Translations under genes and position numbers: made by a program
Shown here: one piece after another, positions 34,039 to 43,209 of the stretch
How the letters are laid out: every line of letters begins with the position of its first letter
Position numbering within the stretch: the stretch's first letter is position 1
Assembly (NCBI RefSeq): GCF_019969725.1
Contig: NZ_JAHXYW010000013.1
Coordinates: 62,001-126,000, forward strand
Reading direction: 5' to 3'
From: Neobacillus bataviensis
GTDB taxonomy: Bacteria > Bacillota > Bacilli > Bacillales_B > DSM-18226
Length of the DNA: 64,000 nt
The notes under the pieces: generated by a model
The model's input: only the letters and a program-made list of their open reading frames with translations
The model's database searches: none
Told to the model about the DNA's origin: nothing

Positions 34039-35250
34039 ATGTCTGAATTAATCGCTACATATTTACTGCATGATGAAAAAAATCCAGACAAAAAAGCAGA
34101 GGAAATTGCCCTGGGACTCACAGTGGGTTCATGGACAAATTTGCCCGAACTCGAACAAAACCAATTACGAAAGCATAAAGGAAGGGTCGTTTCAATCGAG
34201 GGAGTTCACTCTGAAAGAGAAAATCAATCCTTGATTAGAATTGCCTATCCGACTCTTAATTTTTCAAATGATATCCCGGCGATTTTAACAACTGTTTTTG
34301 GAAAACTTTCTTTGGATGGGAAAATAAAATTACTTGATTTGGATTTTGACGAAAAATTAAAGAGGTTATTCCCAGGTCCGAAATTTGGGATTGAGGGGAT
34401 TAGAGGGAAATTAAACGTATATGATAGACCGCTTTTAATGAGCATCTTTAAAGGAGTGCTTGGTAAAGATCTTTCCTTTTTAGCTGAACAGCTAAAGCAG
34501 CAGGCACTTGGTGGTGTTGATCTTGTTAAAGATGACGAAATTCTTTTTGAAAATGAACTAACACCATTTGAAAAAAGAATCGCTGCAGGTAAAGAGGTAT
34601 TAAAAGAGGTTTATGACAAGACGGGACATAGAACGCTTTACGCTGTTAATTTGACAGGCAGAACTTCTCAGCTAAGGGATAAAGCAAGAAAGGCAGCGGA
34701 ACTAGGAGCAGACCTTTTACTTTTTAATGTGTTTTCCTATGGGCTCGATGTTCTTCAAGAATTAAGAGAGGACGATGAAATTGGCCTTCCGCTTATGGCC
34801 CATCCGGCAGTCAGCGGGGCTTTAACATCATCGCTTGAATATGGATTTTCCCATTCCTTGCTGCTTGGTAAGCTGCTAAGGTATGCAGGTGCAGATTTAT
34901 CATTGTTTCCATCTCCATATGGAACAGTAGCATTGGAAAAAAACTCTGCACTCGCGATTGCCAGTGAATTAACGAAGGCGGATACCTTCCTAAAGGCATT
35001 CCCGGTTCCTTCCGCTGGAATTCACCCAGGACTCGTTCCATTATTAATTCGGGACTTTGGAATCAATTCAGTCATTAACGCAGGCGGCGGCGTCCATGGA
35101 CATCCAGATGGTGCCCGTGGCGGCGGCTTAGCATTCCGTCAGGCAATCGAAACAAACCTCCAAGGGAACCTGCTAGCCCAAGGCGCTGAACAGTTCCCTG
35201 AACTCAAAAAGGCATTGCAGTTATGGGGGAATGCAGAGGTGACAGCATAA
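34039..35250 (+). CDS. mtnW: 2,3-diketo-5-methylthiopentyl-1-P enolase MtnW
   Basis: RuBisCO-like protein that enolises 2,3-diketo-5-methylthiopentyl-1-phosphate. 403 residues from ATG 34039 (GGAAGTG upstream; the frame's upstream part is in the riboswitch terminator). The RuBisCO-like core includes [10 protein letters not shown], whose Lys is the carbamylated residue in the family, [14 protein letters not shown] and [17 protein letters not shown] near the end. First gene of mtnWXBD; its TAA is directly followed by the ATG of mtnX. Confidence 0.95.
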   Translation: MSELIATYLLHDEKNPDKKAEEIALGLTVGSWTNLPELEQNQLRKHKGRVVSIEGVHSERENQSLIRIAYPTLNFSNDIPAILTTVFGKLSLDGKIKLLDLDFDEKLKRLFPGPKFGIEGIRGKLNVYDRPLLMSIFKGVLGKDLSFLAEQLKQQALGGVDLVKDDEILFENELTPFEKRIAAGKEVLKEVYDKTGHRTLYAVNLTGRTSQLRDKARKAAELGADLLLFNVFSYGLDVLQELREDDEIGLPLMAHPAVSGALTSSLEYGFSHSLLLGKLLRYAGADLSLFPSPYGTVALEKNSALAIASELTKADTFLKAFPVPSAGIHPGLVPLLIRDFGINSVINAGGGVHGHPDGARGGGLAFRQAIETNLQGNLLAQGAEQFPELKKALQLWGNAEVTA

Positions 35251-35922
35251 ATGGCCCGGCCTGTTATTTACTGCGATTTTGATGGGACGATAACGGAAAG
35301 TGATAATATCATTGCCATCATGAAAAAATATGCACCTCCAGGGTGGGAGGAAATTAAAGATCAGATTTTCTCCCGTCAGATTTCAATTAAGAATGGTGTA
35401 GGAAAGTTATTTTCTCTGTTACCAAGTAATAGAAAAGATGAAATAACAAAATTTGCGATTGAAAATGCGAAAATTCGTTCAGGTTTCAAAGAGTTTGTTG
35501 CGTTTGCACATGAGGAAGGAATTCCCTTTTATATTGTAAGCGGTGGAATCGACTTCTTTGTTTATCCAATTCTAGCTGATTATGGGCCATTTACAGAAAT
35601 TTATTGCAACGAATCTAATTTTTCTGAATCAGGTATTCGGATTCTTTGGCCGCATTCCTGTGATCCTTTATGTAAAAATGATTGCGGCTGCTGTAAACCG
35701 AGCATCATTCGCCATTTGAATCATAAAAATAGCTTTAAGATTGTCATTGGAGACTCCGTAACGGATCTTGAAGCTGCAAAGCATGCCGACTTCGTATTGG
35801 CAAGAGATTTGTTACAGGAGAAATGCCTAGAGTGGGGGATAAACCACCGGGAATTTCATACATTCTATGATTGTATTGAGGAGATAAAAAAGAGAATTGA
35901 GGTGGGTGAACGATCATGCTAA
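35251..35922 (+). CDS. mtnX: 2-hydroxy-3-keto-5-methylthiopentenyl-1-P phosphatase MtnX
   Basis: HAD-family phosphatase, 223 residues. The nucleophile motif [13 protein letters not shown] (Asp at about 8-10) and [15 protein letters not shown] are intact, with [12 protein letters not shown] between. Starts at the base after the mtnW stop and overlaps mtnB by seven bases. Removes the phosphate to yield the acireductone. Confidence 0.94.
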   Translation: MARPVIYCDFDGTITESDNIIAIMKKYAPPGWEEIKDQIFSRQISIKNGVGKLFSLLPSNRKDEITKFAIENAKIRSGFKEFVAFAHEEGIPFYIVSGGIDFFVYPILADYGPFTEIYCNESNFSESGIRILWPHSCDPLCKNDCGCCKPSIIRHLNHKNSFKIVIGDSVTDLEAAKHADFVLARDLLQEKCLEWGINHREFHTFYDCIEEIKKRIEVGERSC

Positions 35923-36545
35923 AGGAAAGATGGAATGAATTAGCTGATATAAAGGATGAATTGGCTGAGCGGGATTGGTTTATGGGGACAAGTGGAAACC
36001 TGGCGATTAAAGTGAGTGATCACCCGCTTCAATTTTTGGTAACAGCAAGTGGGAAAGATAAGCGCAAGCGAACAGACGAGGATTTCATTCTCGTTGACGA
36101 ATTTGGCGAAGCAGTTGAAGAAACCCATTTAAAGCCTTCAGCTGAAACCTTGCTTCATGTCGAGATATACCGTATGACAAATGCAGGCTGTAGTCTGCAT
36201 GTCCATACGATTGATAATAATGTCATTTCAGAAGTATATGGTGACATTGGCGAAGTAACCTTTAAAGGGCAAGAACTGATAAAGGCATTTGATAAATGGG
36301 AAGAGGATGCTGTCCTGAAAATACCGATTATTCGTAATTATGCCCATATCCCAACACTTGCAAATAAATTTTCCGAACATGTTTCGGGCGATACAGGCGC
36401 GGTCTTAATCCGAAACCATGGCATTACAGTTTGGGGAAGAAACGCATTTGAAGCAAAAAAAATACTCGAAGCCTCAGAATTCTTGTTTCGCTATCAATTA
36501 CGGTTGCTAGAACATAAACCCAATCAATTAATTAAAGTCGTTTAA
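35916..36545 (+). CDS. mtnB: Methylthioribulose-1-phosphate dehydratase MtnB
   Basis: Class II aldolase-fold dehydratase, 209 residues. Zinc-site histidines in [10 protein letters not shown] and [11 protein letters not shown], plus the N-terminal [10 protein letters not shown] signature and [11 protein letters not shown]. Its start overlaps the end of mtnX, and GGTGGGTG serves as ribosome site. Acts before MtnW, although it is encoded after it. Confidence 0.94.
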   Translation: MLKERWNELADIKDELAERDWFMGTSGNLAIKVSDHPLQFLVTASGKDKRKRTDEDFILVDEFGEAVEETHLKPSAETLLHVEIYRMTNAGCSLHVHTIDNNVISEVYGDIGEVTFKGQELIKAFDKWEEDAVLKIPIIRNYAHIPTLANKFSEHVSGDTGAVLIRNHGITVWGRNAFEAKKILEASEFLFRYQLRLLEHKPNQLIKVV

Positions 36546-36568
36546 TACTCTAAAGGGAGAGATGAAAA

Positions 36569-37102
36569 ATGGCGTATATTACTTTTCAAAACAAACAGGA
36601 TCAACTTCAGGAGCATGAGGAGGTTTCCAGCTTTCTTGCGTCGCAGGAAGTAATTTATGAAAATTGGGACATTAGCAAACTTCCTGCATCACTAGTAGAA
36701 AAGTATTTATTAAGTGATGAAGAAAAAGAAGAAATATTAAATACCTTTGCCGGAGAAATTGCTGACATTTCCAAGAGAAGAGGCTATAAAGCACAGGATG
36801 TCATCTCCTTATCAGAACATACACCTAATTTGGATGTATTGCTGACAAACTTTAAGAACGAGCATCATCATACAGATGATGAGGTTCGTTTCATTGTTAG
36901 CGGACATGGTGTGTTTGTCATCCAAGGAAAAGATGGTGAATTTTTTGAGGTCCATTTGAATCCAGGAGACTTGATTTCAGTTCCCGAAAATACAAGACAT
37001 TATTTTACTTTAGAGGCAGACCGTAAAGTTGTCGCGGTACGTATCTTTGTGACAACTGAAGGCTGGGTGCCGATTTATGAAAAGTTAGAAGTAAATCAAT
37101 AA
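36569..37102 (+). CDS. mtnD: Acireductone dioxygenase MtnD
   Basis: Cupin-fold metal dioxygenase, 177 residues, converting acireductone plus oxygen to 2-oxo-4-methylthiobutyrate and formate (Fe form). Metal ligands lie in EHHHTDDEVRFIVSGHGVF (His, His, Glu) and PENTRHYFTL (His). AAAGGGAGAG ribosome site. Last gene of mtnWXBD, followed by a strong terminator and a repeat element. Confidence 0.95.
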   Translation: MAYITFQNKQDQLQEHEEVSSFLASQEVIYENWDISKLPASLVEKYLLSDEEKEEILNTFAGEIADISKRRGYKAQDVISLSEHTPNLDVLLTNFKNEHHHTDDEVRFIVSGHGVFVIQGKDGEFFEVHLNPGDLISVPENTRHYFTLEADRKVVAVRIFVTTEGWVPIYEKLEVNQ

Positions 37103-37108
37103 TAATAA

Positions 37109-37143
37109 AAAAACTGGCTGCAGCGAAAAGCCAGTTTTTTTTG
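37109..37143 (+). terminator. Terminator after mtnWXBD
   Basis: AAAAACTGGCT pairs with AGCCAGTTTTTTTT around GCAGCGAAA. Confidence 0.88.
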
Positions 37144-37151
37144 AAATAGGC

Positions 37152-37332
37152 TATGTTAAAGGGCATTGTTGATTTTTAACCCTGTTGATTGGAGCGGAAG
37201 GCACGAAGACTCCTGCGGGAGTACGGGGCAGGGGAGACCCCGCAGGCGCCAAAGCGCCGAGGAGGCTCGCCGGCACGCCCGCGGAAAGCGAAGCGCCTGG
37301 AGCGCAAATCAACAACCAAGTTTAACAGAGTC
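37152..37332. repeat. MITE-like element, full copy
   Basis: About 180 bases, GC-rich (CTCCTGCGGGAGTACGGGGC, CCGGCACGCCCGCGGAAAGC) between AT-rich flanks. Left end TGTTAAAGGGCATTGTTGAT and the complement of the right end, TGTTAAACTTGGTTGTTGAT, match at 15 of 20 positions, so it has terminal inverted repeats. The interior forms further hairpins (CTGCGGGAG..., GGCGC...GCGCC). No coding capacity. A shortened relative lies at 61715-61781. The GCGGAAGGC...GAAGACTCCTGCGGGAG core is familiar from many Bacillus genomes. Confidence 0.8.
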
Positions 37333-37662
37333 TTGAAATAAAATAGGAATTTTGTACTAAAAAATATCTTAATAAAATAATGAAAGCCCTTTCATAATTA
37401 AATAAATAGGAAATGTTAAAAAAATAGATAAAAGTCACTTTGAACTTTTTGAATAAACTGAATTATCGGACCGGCCATTCATAAAGAAAAATGTCGAAAT
37501 AAAGAGAAATCAAACAAGAATCATGTCGAATAGCAAGATATATAGAATGTTTTGTCTACTTTTGCGAATGTATTTACTTTTATAAAAATTCTTGTCATAA
37601 TTCTCAAGTAATCTACTTTTTTAGCAGTTTACAGTAAGAATGTAAGAGGCAGGGGGATAACA
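37333..37662. other. Intergenic region before the Spo0E-like gene
   Basis: AT-rich, 330 bases, no coding frame. Several TGTCGAA strings occur (about 37490, 37522), but no clear promoter or operator can be assigned. It should contain the promoter of the Spo0E-like gene. Confidence 0.5.
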
Positions 37663-37905
37663 TTGTACAAGTATAGTAATAATCAATCTGACATGATTGA
37701 GGAGATCAAAGCAAAAAGGGAATTAATGATAAATAGTGCCAATACACAGGGATTTACTAGTGAAGAAACAATAAAATACAGCCAGGAACTTGATGAATTG
37801 ATCAATGAGTATCAAAAAATCATGGGAAAAGCTCCAAGGCCAAATGAAGAGGTTAAATTTGCCTTTCAACAAATGATCATGATTTGGCCAAGAGTATTAG
37901 TATAA
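37663..37905 (+). CDS. Spo0E-like aspartyl-phosphate phosphatase
   Basis: 80 residues, two-helix protein. The family motif SQELDELINEYQ (Ser-x-x-x-Asp) is present after NSANTQGFTSEETIKY. Spo0E-type proteins dephosphorylate Spo0A-P and so delay sporulation. Start TTG 37663, 6 bases after AGGGGG. The place after the mtn genes matches that of spo0E in B. subtilis, but the paralogues are too short and similar to be sure that it is the spo0E orthologue. Confidence 0.85.
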   Translation: MYKYSNNQSDMIEEIKAKRELMINSANTQGFTSEETIKYSQELDELINEYQKIMGKAPRPNEEVKFAFQQMIMIWPRVLV

Positions 37906-37917
37906 AGAATCTTTATT

Positions 37918-38649
37918 TTAAAAAATATCAATAATGAATACCATGAGAAGCATCCCCACGATAAAAGCATAAGTTGAAACCCGCTCATTTCCATCTCCAT
38001 GGCTTTCTGGTATTAATTCTTTATAGATAATAAAAAGCATCGCTCCTGCGGCAAATGATAAACCATATGGGACAAGCCCCTTAACAATAGAAGTCAATAA
38101 ATATCCTAATAAGGAAGTAACAATTTCAATGGCACCTGTTAAGGTTGCTATAATGAAGGCCTTCAGTTTACTAATTCGCTGATTGATTAAAAATAATGCG
38201 ACAAGGAGGCCTTCGGGCGCATTTTGGGCCTCAATTGCCAATGCAATCAAATTCCCGGTATCTCTTTCCTGAGAGGCGTAGCTTACGCCAACTGATAAAC
38301 CTTCAGGTATATTATGAAGTGTAATCGCCGAAATGATTAAAAGAGCCTTTTCATCAAATTGAATTCCTTTTTGATTATGCTCCAGATCAATATGTGGAAT
38401 ATTCTTCTCCAATATGGTTAAAGCCCCAACCCCCAAGCAAACTCCAATAAAAAGCTCCAAATAGCCGCCATATTTTAATGCCTCGGGTATAAGGCCAATA
38501 GTTGAGGCTGCCATCATTATTCCCGCACTAAAAGCTAGTAAAACATCCTTCCAGCGATGTGTAATGGAATCATGAATAAATAAAATCACCAAGGCCCCAG
38601 CCCCGGTGGATAAGGCTGAAAGAACGCTGCCAAAAATAACTTCAAACAT
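37918..38649 (-). CDS. ZIP-family metal transporter
   Basis: 243 residues from ATG 38649, 5 bases after AGGAGG (an eight-residue longer frame is unlikely). About eight membrane segments. The metal-binding helix 4 motif HNIPEGLSVGVSYA and helix 5 motif EAQNAPEGLLVALFL are typical of ZIP permeases, which import zinc or iron. Convergent with the Spo0E-like gene; no terminator is evident between them. Confidence 0.9.
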   Translation of the reverse strand: MFEVIFGSVLSALSTGAGALVILFIHDSITHRWKDVLLAFSAGIMMAASTIGLIPEALKYGGYLELFIGVCLGVGALTILEKNIPHIDLEHNQKGIQFDEKALLIISAITLHNIPEGLSVGVSYASQERDTGNLIALAIEAQNAPEGLLVALFLINQRISKLKAFIIATLTGAIEIVTSLLGYLLTSIVKGLVPYGLSFAAGAMLFIIYKELIPESHGDGNERVSTYAFIVGMLLMVFIIDIF

Positions 38650-38673
38650 AAAATCCTCCTGACAAAATCCCAT

Positions 38674-38984
38674 AAAAAAGAAAACATTTATTTCTACAAT
38701 ATTAGACAGTTACTGTGATTTTTATCATTGTTTATATCTCAATATTTCTTATAGTTAAATTAGTACTATTTTGTAATAAACACTTACATCATGACTCACT
38801 ACATACATTGCTGCATCTATAATTCTTCAATCTACTTTTGTTATGGCTCCTTAGAAAACTGTCCATATGTCTTTAAAATTTAGTTTAAACAATTACGGAA
38901 AAAAAAGAAAACTATCAAACTTGGGTAATATGCTTATATTTCGATACATATATCGTTAATAAAAGCATTTTTAATAACCAAAGA
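38674..38984. other. Intergenic region before fixABCX
   Basis: About 310 AT-rich bases between the ZIP gene and the fix operon cre. No coding frame or stable hairpin was found; it must carry the promoters of both divergent genes. CGATA-CATA-TATCG at about 38942-38955 is a short inverted repeat of unknown meaning. Confidence 0.5.
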
Positions 38985-38999
38985 AGGCAAACGCTTTCA
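38985..38999. promoter_or_regulatory. cre-like CcpA site upstream of fixABCX
   Basis: AGGCAAACGCTTTCA matches WTGNAANCGNWNNCW at 14 of 15 positions by eye, and shares GCAAACGCTTTCA with the lutP site. It lies about 37 bases before the fixA start. Confidence 0.65.
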
Positions 39000-39035
39000 A
39001 TATTCTTAGACTATATGGAGGAGGGAAAGTCCTAC

Positions 39036-39860
39036 ATGCACATTGTCGTATGTGTCAAACAAGTACCCGATACAAAAATCATTAAAATTAATCCAAAAAC
39101 AAACACACTCGACCGGCGCAGTGCCCCGGCAATCTTAAACCCATACGATGCACATGCGGTTCAAGAAGCTGTGAAAATTAAGGAAATAACTGGTGGTTCG
39201 ATTTCAGTGTTGTCAATGGGGCCGCCTCAAGCAACTGCTGTGATAAAAAAGAGCATTGAAATAGGTGCAGATAGAGGGTATTTAATTACTGACCGTGCCT
39301 TTGCAGGAGCAGATACGCTGGCGACCAGTTACGCCTTATCAAAAGCATTAGAGAGAATCAACAAGGATCACCCTGTAGATATGATTATTTGTGGTAAACA
39401 TGCTATCGATGGTGATACAGGACAAGTTGGGCCCGGGATTGCCAGAAGAATGGATATCCCGCCTGTAACAAATGTAATAGAAGTTTCAGAGGTCAATCAG
39501 AAGGAAAAAACTGTTTTGATAAAACGGAAACTGACAAACGGTTATGAATTAATTCAGTCGCAGCTTCCTTGCCTGTTAACAGTTGAAAAGGAAATTAATG
39601 ATATCGAATATTCGCCAATGCCTAACATGATTGAAGCAGCTAAGTATGAGCCAATTATTTGGGCAGTTAGTGACCTAGAAAATGTTGACCGGGCACAGCT
39701 GGGACTGAAGGGTTCTCCAACAATCGTTGGAAAAATGTTTACACCCCCACGACCTGAAGGTGGAAAAAAACTTGAAGGTTCAGTTGATAATCAAGTTAGC
39801 CAGCTCATGGAAGTATTGATGGAGAAAAAAGACCTGTTTACATTACAACCATCTAAATAA
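39036..39860 (+). CDS. fixA: FixA / EtfB electron-transfer flavoprotein beta
   Basis: Beta subunit of the FixABCX electron-bifurcating complex, 274 residues from ATG 39036 (GGAGGAGGG upstream). MHIVVCVKQVPDT at the start, NPYDAHAVQEAVKI and GKHAIDGDTGQVGP are features of FixA-like, bifurcating-type ETF beta subunits. FixABCX oxidises NADH and passes electrons to ferredoxin and to quinone. First of four closely packed genes in the order A-B-C-X. Confidence 0.92.
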   Translation: MHIVVCVKQVPDTKIIKINPKTNTLDRRSAPAILNPYDAHAVQEAVKIKEITGGSISVLSMGPPQATAVIKKSIEIGADRGYLITDRAFAGADTLATSYALSKALERINKDHPVDMIICGKHAIDGDTGQVGPGIARRMDIPPVTNVIEVSEVNQKEKTVLIKRKLTNGYELIQSQLPCLLTVEKEINDIEYSPMPNMIEAAKYEPIIWAVSDLENVDRAQLGLKGSPTIVGKMFTPPRPEGGKKLEGSVDNQVSQLMEVLMEKKDLFTLQPSK

Positions 39861-39897
39861 CAAAGACTAAATCTTTTTGCCGCAGGGAGGGGTTTAC

Positions 39898-40929
39898 ATG
39901 AATCTGGACGATTATCGTGGTGTCTGGGTATTTATTGAACAAAATGACGAAAAAATTGAAGGTGTATCACTTGAACTGCTTGGTGCCGGGCGAAAGCTTG
40001 CTGATAAATTGCAAGTTCCATTGGAGGGATTCCTGCTTGGCCATGAAGTTAAGCCTTTAGCAAAGGAGGTTATAGCTTACGGTGCAGACATCGTTTATCT
40101 TATTGACCATCCAGTCTTGAAACATTACCGAACAGAGTCATATATGAAAGGTGTTATGCACTTAGCTAAAAAATATAAGCCTGAAATCATTCTTTATGGC
40201 GCTACACCAAACGGTAAAGACTTAGCAAGCGCGGTAGCAACTGACTTAAGCACCGGTTTAACCGCAGATACTACCATGCTGGATGTGGATATTGATAGCA
40301 GATTACTAGAAGCAAGCCGGCCAGCGTTTGGCGGTAATATTATGGCAACCATTCTTTGTAAAAAGCATCGCCCACAAATGGCAACAGTGAGGCCTAAGGT
40401 CATGAAGGCATTAGAGCCAGAATCAAGCAGACTTGGTAAAATTATCGAAGAGAAAATTTCCGTCGAAGAAGAAGACATTAGGACAAAAGTCCTTCGAATT
40501 GTGAATGATGTAACAAAAAAGGCCAATTTAGCCGATGCACATGTTATCGTCTGCGGCGGAAAAGGAATGGGGGAATTGCAAAATTTCCAGCTCATACATG
40601 AATTAGCTGACACGATAGGTGCAAGTGTTGGCGGTACACGTGACGTGGTTGAAGCCGGATGGCTAAGGCACGAACAGCAGGTTGGTCAAACAGGGGAAAC
40701 GGTTACACCAAAAATTTATTTTGCAATCGGAATATCAGGGGCCATTCAACATGTGGTTGGTATGAAAAATTCTGAGTTTATCATCGCTATCAATAAGGAT
40801 CCAAATGCACCGATATTTGATGTTGCAACCTATGGGATTGTTGGGGACGCAATGGAAATTGTCCCTAAACTAATCGCACAATTTAAGAAGCTTAAAGCGG
40901 AAAAAGGCGGTGAAATGGTCTATGTCTGA
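39898..40929 (+). CDS. fixB: FixB / EtfA electron-transfer flavoprotein alpha
   Basis: Alpha subunit, 343 residues from ATG 39898 (AGGGAGGGG upstream). It has the FAD-binding C-terminal domain: VGGTRDVVEAGWLRHEQQVGQTGETVTPKIYFAIGISGAIQHVVGM and INKDPNAPIFDVATYGIVGD. Its last codons overlap the start of fixC by eight bases. Forms the FixAB flavoprotein where bifurcation takes place. Confidence 0.92.
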   Translation: MNLDDYRGVWVFIEQNDEKIEGVSLELLGAGRKLADKLQVPLEGFLLGHEVKPLAKEVIAYGADIVYLIDHPVLKHYRTESYMKGVMHLAKKYKPEIILYGATPNGKDLASAVATDLSTGLTADTTMLDVDIDSRLLEASRPAFGGNIMATILCKKHRPQMATVRPKVMKALEPESSRLGKIIEEKISVEEEDIRTKVLRIVNDVTKKANLADAHVIVCGGKGMGELQNFQLIHELADTIGASVGGTRDVVEAGWLRHEQQVGQTGETVTPKIYFAIGISGAIQHVVGMKNSEFIIAINKDPNAPIFDVATYGIVGDAMEIVPKLIAQFKKLKAEKGGEMVYV

Positions 40930-42217
40930 AAAATTTGATGTTATCGTTGTCGGAGCAGGTCCAGCGGGTACTTCTTGCGCCTATACTTGTGCAAAAAGCG
41001 GCTTAAATGTTTTGCTAATTGAAAGAGGGGAATACCCAGGAGCTAAAAACGTCATGGGCGGAGTATTATATCGTAAGCAAATGGAAGAGCTCATCCCTGA
41101 ATTTTGGAAGGAAGCACCGCTTGAAAGGCCGGTAATTGAACAGCGCTTTTGGATGATGGATAAGGAATCTGTTGTTTCCTTCGGCTATAAAGGCCTTGAA
41201 TGGGCAGTAGAGCCCTATAACAACTTTACCGTACTTCGGGCCCAATTTGACCAATGGTTTGCTGGAAAGGCAGTAGAAGCAGGTGCACTGCTTATCAACG
41301 AAACCGTTGTAACCGAATGTATTGTTGAAAATGGGAAGGTGATCGGAGTTCGCACCGACCGTCCGAATGGAGAGGTCTACGCCGATGTCGTTGTACTTGC
41401 GGATGGTGTAAACTCGCTGTTATCCAAACAGTTGGGGTTCCATAAAGAGTTCCGTCCTGATGAAGTAGCTTTAACAGTTATGGAAGTTATTAATCTGCCA
41501 AAAGAAAAAATTAATGACCGTTTTAATTTAGAAGATAATCAAGGCTGTACGATTGAAATATTTGGTGACTCCACTAAGGGGAACCTTGGAACTGCATTTC
41601 TTTATACCAATAAAGAGAGCTTAAATATTGGAGTAGGTACGACCCTCTCAAGTATGATTAATGCGAAAATGAAGCCATATGAGCTGCTTGATTACCTGAA
41701 AAATCATCCAATGGTGAAACCATTGATTAGCGGTGGTGAATCAGCAGAATATCTTGCACATCTTATTCCTGAGGGTGGTTATCGTTCTGTACCAAAGGTG
41801 GCAGGTAATGGTGTTATTGTTATAGGTGATGCAGCACAGCTTGTTAATGCCATCCATCGTGAAGGTTCGAACATGGCGATGCATTCAGGATTACTAGCAG
41901 CTGAATCCATTATCGAGGCTAAACATCGAGGAGACTATTCTGAAGCCAGTTTAAATCTTTATCGTGAGAAGCTTTATGATAGTTTTATCATTAAAGATTT
42001 AGAGAAATACAAAGACGCTGCCCACACATTTGAAAAATATCCGCAATACTTCAAAGAATATGTACCAATGATGAACAAAGCAATGAGCAAATTCTTTACC
42101 GTAGATGGAACACCAAAACGCGATAAACAGAAACAAATCATGAAGAGTGTGACATCAGAAAGAGGAACGCTTCGGGTAATTCAAGATATTTATCGAGCAT
42201 GGAAGGCGGTAAAATAA
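40922..42217 (+). CDS. fixC: FixC flavoprotein (ETF:quinone oxidoreductase-like)
   Basis: FAD-dependent oxidoreductase, 431 residues, GxGxxG dinucleotide motif VVGAGPAGTSCAYTCAKSG at about 9-27, MGGVLYRKQ, and VIVIGDAAQLVNAIHREGSNMAMHSG near the end. Homologous to electron-transfer-flavoprotein:ubiquinone oxidoreductase. ATG 40922 was chosen; a GTG at 40910 gives only four extra residues. It should pass one electron stream to quinone. Stop overlaps fixX ATG by one base. Confidence 0.92.
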   Translation: MSEKFDVIVVGAGPAGTSCAYTCAKSGLNVLLIERGEYPGAKNVMGGVLYRKQMEELIPEFWKEAPLERPVIEQRFWMMDKESVVSFGYKGLEWAVEPYNNFTVLRAQFDQWFAGKAVEAGALLINETVVTECIVENGKVIGVRTDRPNGEVYADVVVLADGVNSLLSKQLGFHKEFRPDEVALTVMEVINLPKEKINDRFNLEDNQGCTIEIFGDSTKGNLGTAFLYTNKESLNIGVGTTLSSMINAKMKPYELLDYLKNHPMVKPLISGGESAEYLAHLIPEGGYRSVPKVAGNGVIVIGDAAQLVNAIHREGSNMAMHSGLLAAESIIEAKHRGDYSEASLNLYREKLYDSFIIKDLEKYKDAAHTFEKYPQYFKEYVPMMNKAMSKFFTVDGTPKRDKQKQIMKSVTSERGTLRVIQDIYRAWKAVK

Positions 42218-42501
42218 TGTCAACTAAAAATATCGAAGAAAAACAGTATCTTCTCCGTTTTAAGTGTGACACGAAATCTCATTTGACCGTACTTGATCAT
42301 GATATTTGCATGACGAAATGCCCTGATAAAATTTGTACCGTCTTTTGCCCCGCAGAGGTATATAAATGGGAAGGGACTAGGATGCAAGTGGGCTATGAAG
42401 GCTGCCATGAGTGCGGCAGCTGCCGGATCGGCTGTCCATACCAGAATATTAAATGGGAATATCCAAAGGGCGGACACGGTATTGTCTTCCGTTTAGCCTA
42501 A
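42217..42501 (+). CDS. fixX: FixX ferredoxin-like protein
   Basis: 94 residues. Cysteines are arranged as CMTKCPDKICTVFCPAEVY and GCHECGSCRIGCPY, the FixX pattern of two cluster sites. Ribosome site GGCGGT, one-base overlap with fixC. Completes the FixABCX set; acts with FixC toward quinone by family knowledge. A terminator follows. Confidence 0.92.
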   Translation: MSTKNIEEKQYLLRFKCDTKSHLTVLDHDICMTKCPDKICTVFCPAEVYKWEGTRMQVGYEGCHECGSCRIGCPYQNIKWEYPKGGHGIVFRLA

Positions 42502-42505
42502 TAAA

Positions 42506-42543
42506 AAAGTGCTGTATGCAATCATTGCAAACAGCACTTTTTT
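42506..42543 (+). terminator. Terminator after fixABCX
   Basis: AAAAAAGTGCTGT...GCA pairs with TGC...ACAGCACTTTTTT. Confidence 0.88.
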
Positions 42544-42635
42544 ATTTTGAAAAGATTTAGAAAAACACTATATGTATGTTATTTCACAAGTAGGGATAAA
42601 AAGAAGGTGAAGCTGAAGAAAAATTTTTATGAGGA

Positions 42636-42983
42636 TTAGCTGATTTTCTCTAGTTTCGTGGAGGAGGTAAGTTCATCTCTTTTGCTCGAACTTACGAGTG
42701 AGCTGGCAAAAGCTATCGCAGAGTCGATGGACTCCATGTTTGCAGAACAATAATAAGGCGTTTTCCAATTGAAATCCCCTTCGCAGTCAGCAGGATAAAC
42801 ACTTACTTTCCAATGATAATAGATCTTTTGCTGTGCCAGCTGCACTCCTTCTACGGCAATAAGCCAGTGAGTTGGGGGAGAAACAGGGCAATGTGCTTCC
42901 GTATCCTTTAGGAAGTTAAGGTCATTCAAACCAATTGGGATTAATGCCTTTTCGTAAAAATCGTGATAATTTGGCGTTTTCAT
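42636..42983 (-). CDS. Hypothetical 115-residue protein
   Basis: Not recognised. Soluble, Trp/Tyr-rich core (HWLIAVEGVQLAQQKIYYHWKVSVYPADCEGDFNWKTPYYCSANM) with three cysteines and a Ser/Lys-rich tail. AAAGGAGGG ribosome site, 9 bases from the ATG, supports expression. It lies between fixX and the hemerythrin gene, on the opposite strand to both. The protein looks like a compact single domain; nothing more can be said. Confidence 0.7.
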   Translation of the reverse strand: MKTPNYHDFYEKALIPIGLNDLNFLKDTEAHCPVSPPTHWLIAVEGVQLAQQKIYYHWKVSVYPADCEGDFNWKTPYYCSANMESIDSAIAFASSLVSSSKRDELTSSTKLEKIS

Positions 42984-43071
42984 GGGATTTTGCCCTCCTT
43001 TATTTGTCTTAACTATATTATATGAAACTATTAACGTTTTTTGAGTGATAAATGTTAAAATTTTTAAAAAA

Positions 43072-43086
43072 TATAAAGCGTTTTCA
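43072..43086. promoter_or_regulatory. Weak cre-like site upstream of the hemerythrin gene
   Basis: TATAAAGCGTTTTCA matches the cre consensus at 13 of 15 positions; about 125 bases before the hemerythrin start. Confidence 0.35.
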
Positions 43087-43209
43087 TAAAATCGACAAAT
43101 AAATGACGGACCAACTTGAAAAAATTATTAGATGTGACCCCAGTCACTACATAAAGGGTTATTTCTTTTTATACTTAAGGCAATAAAAAAGTTAGAGGTG
43201 AAAGAAATT

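Noticed and set aside
37200..37310. GC-rich block as a structured non-coding RNA gene
   Set aside because: The terminal repeats and the second, internally deleted copy fit a miniature mobile element better.
38921..38945. Sigma-54 promoter before fixA
   Set aside because: TTGGG...TGCTT does not fit the TGGCAC-N5-TTGCA pattern well enough.
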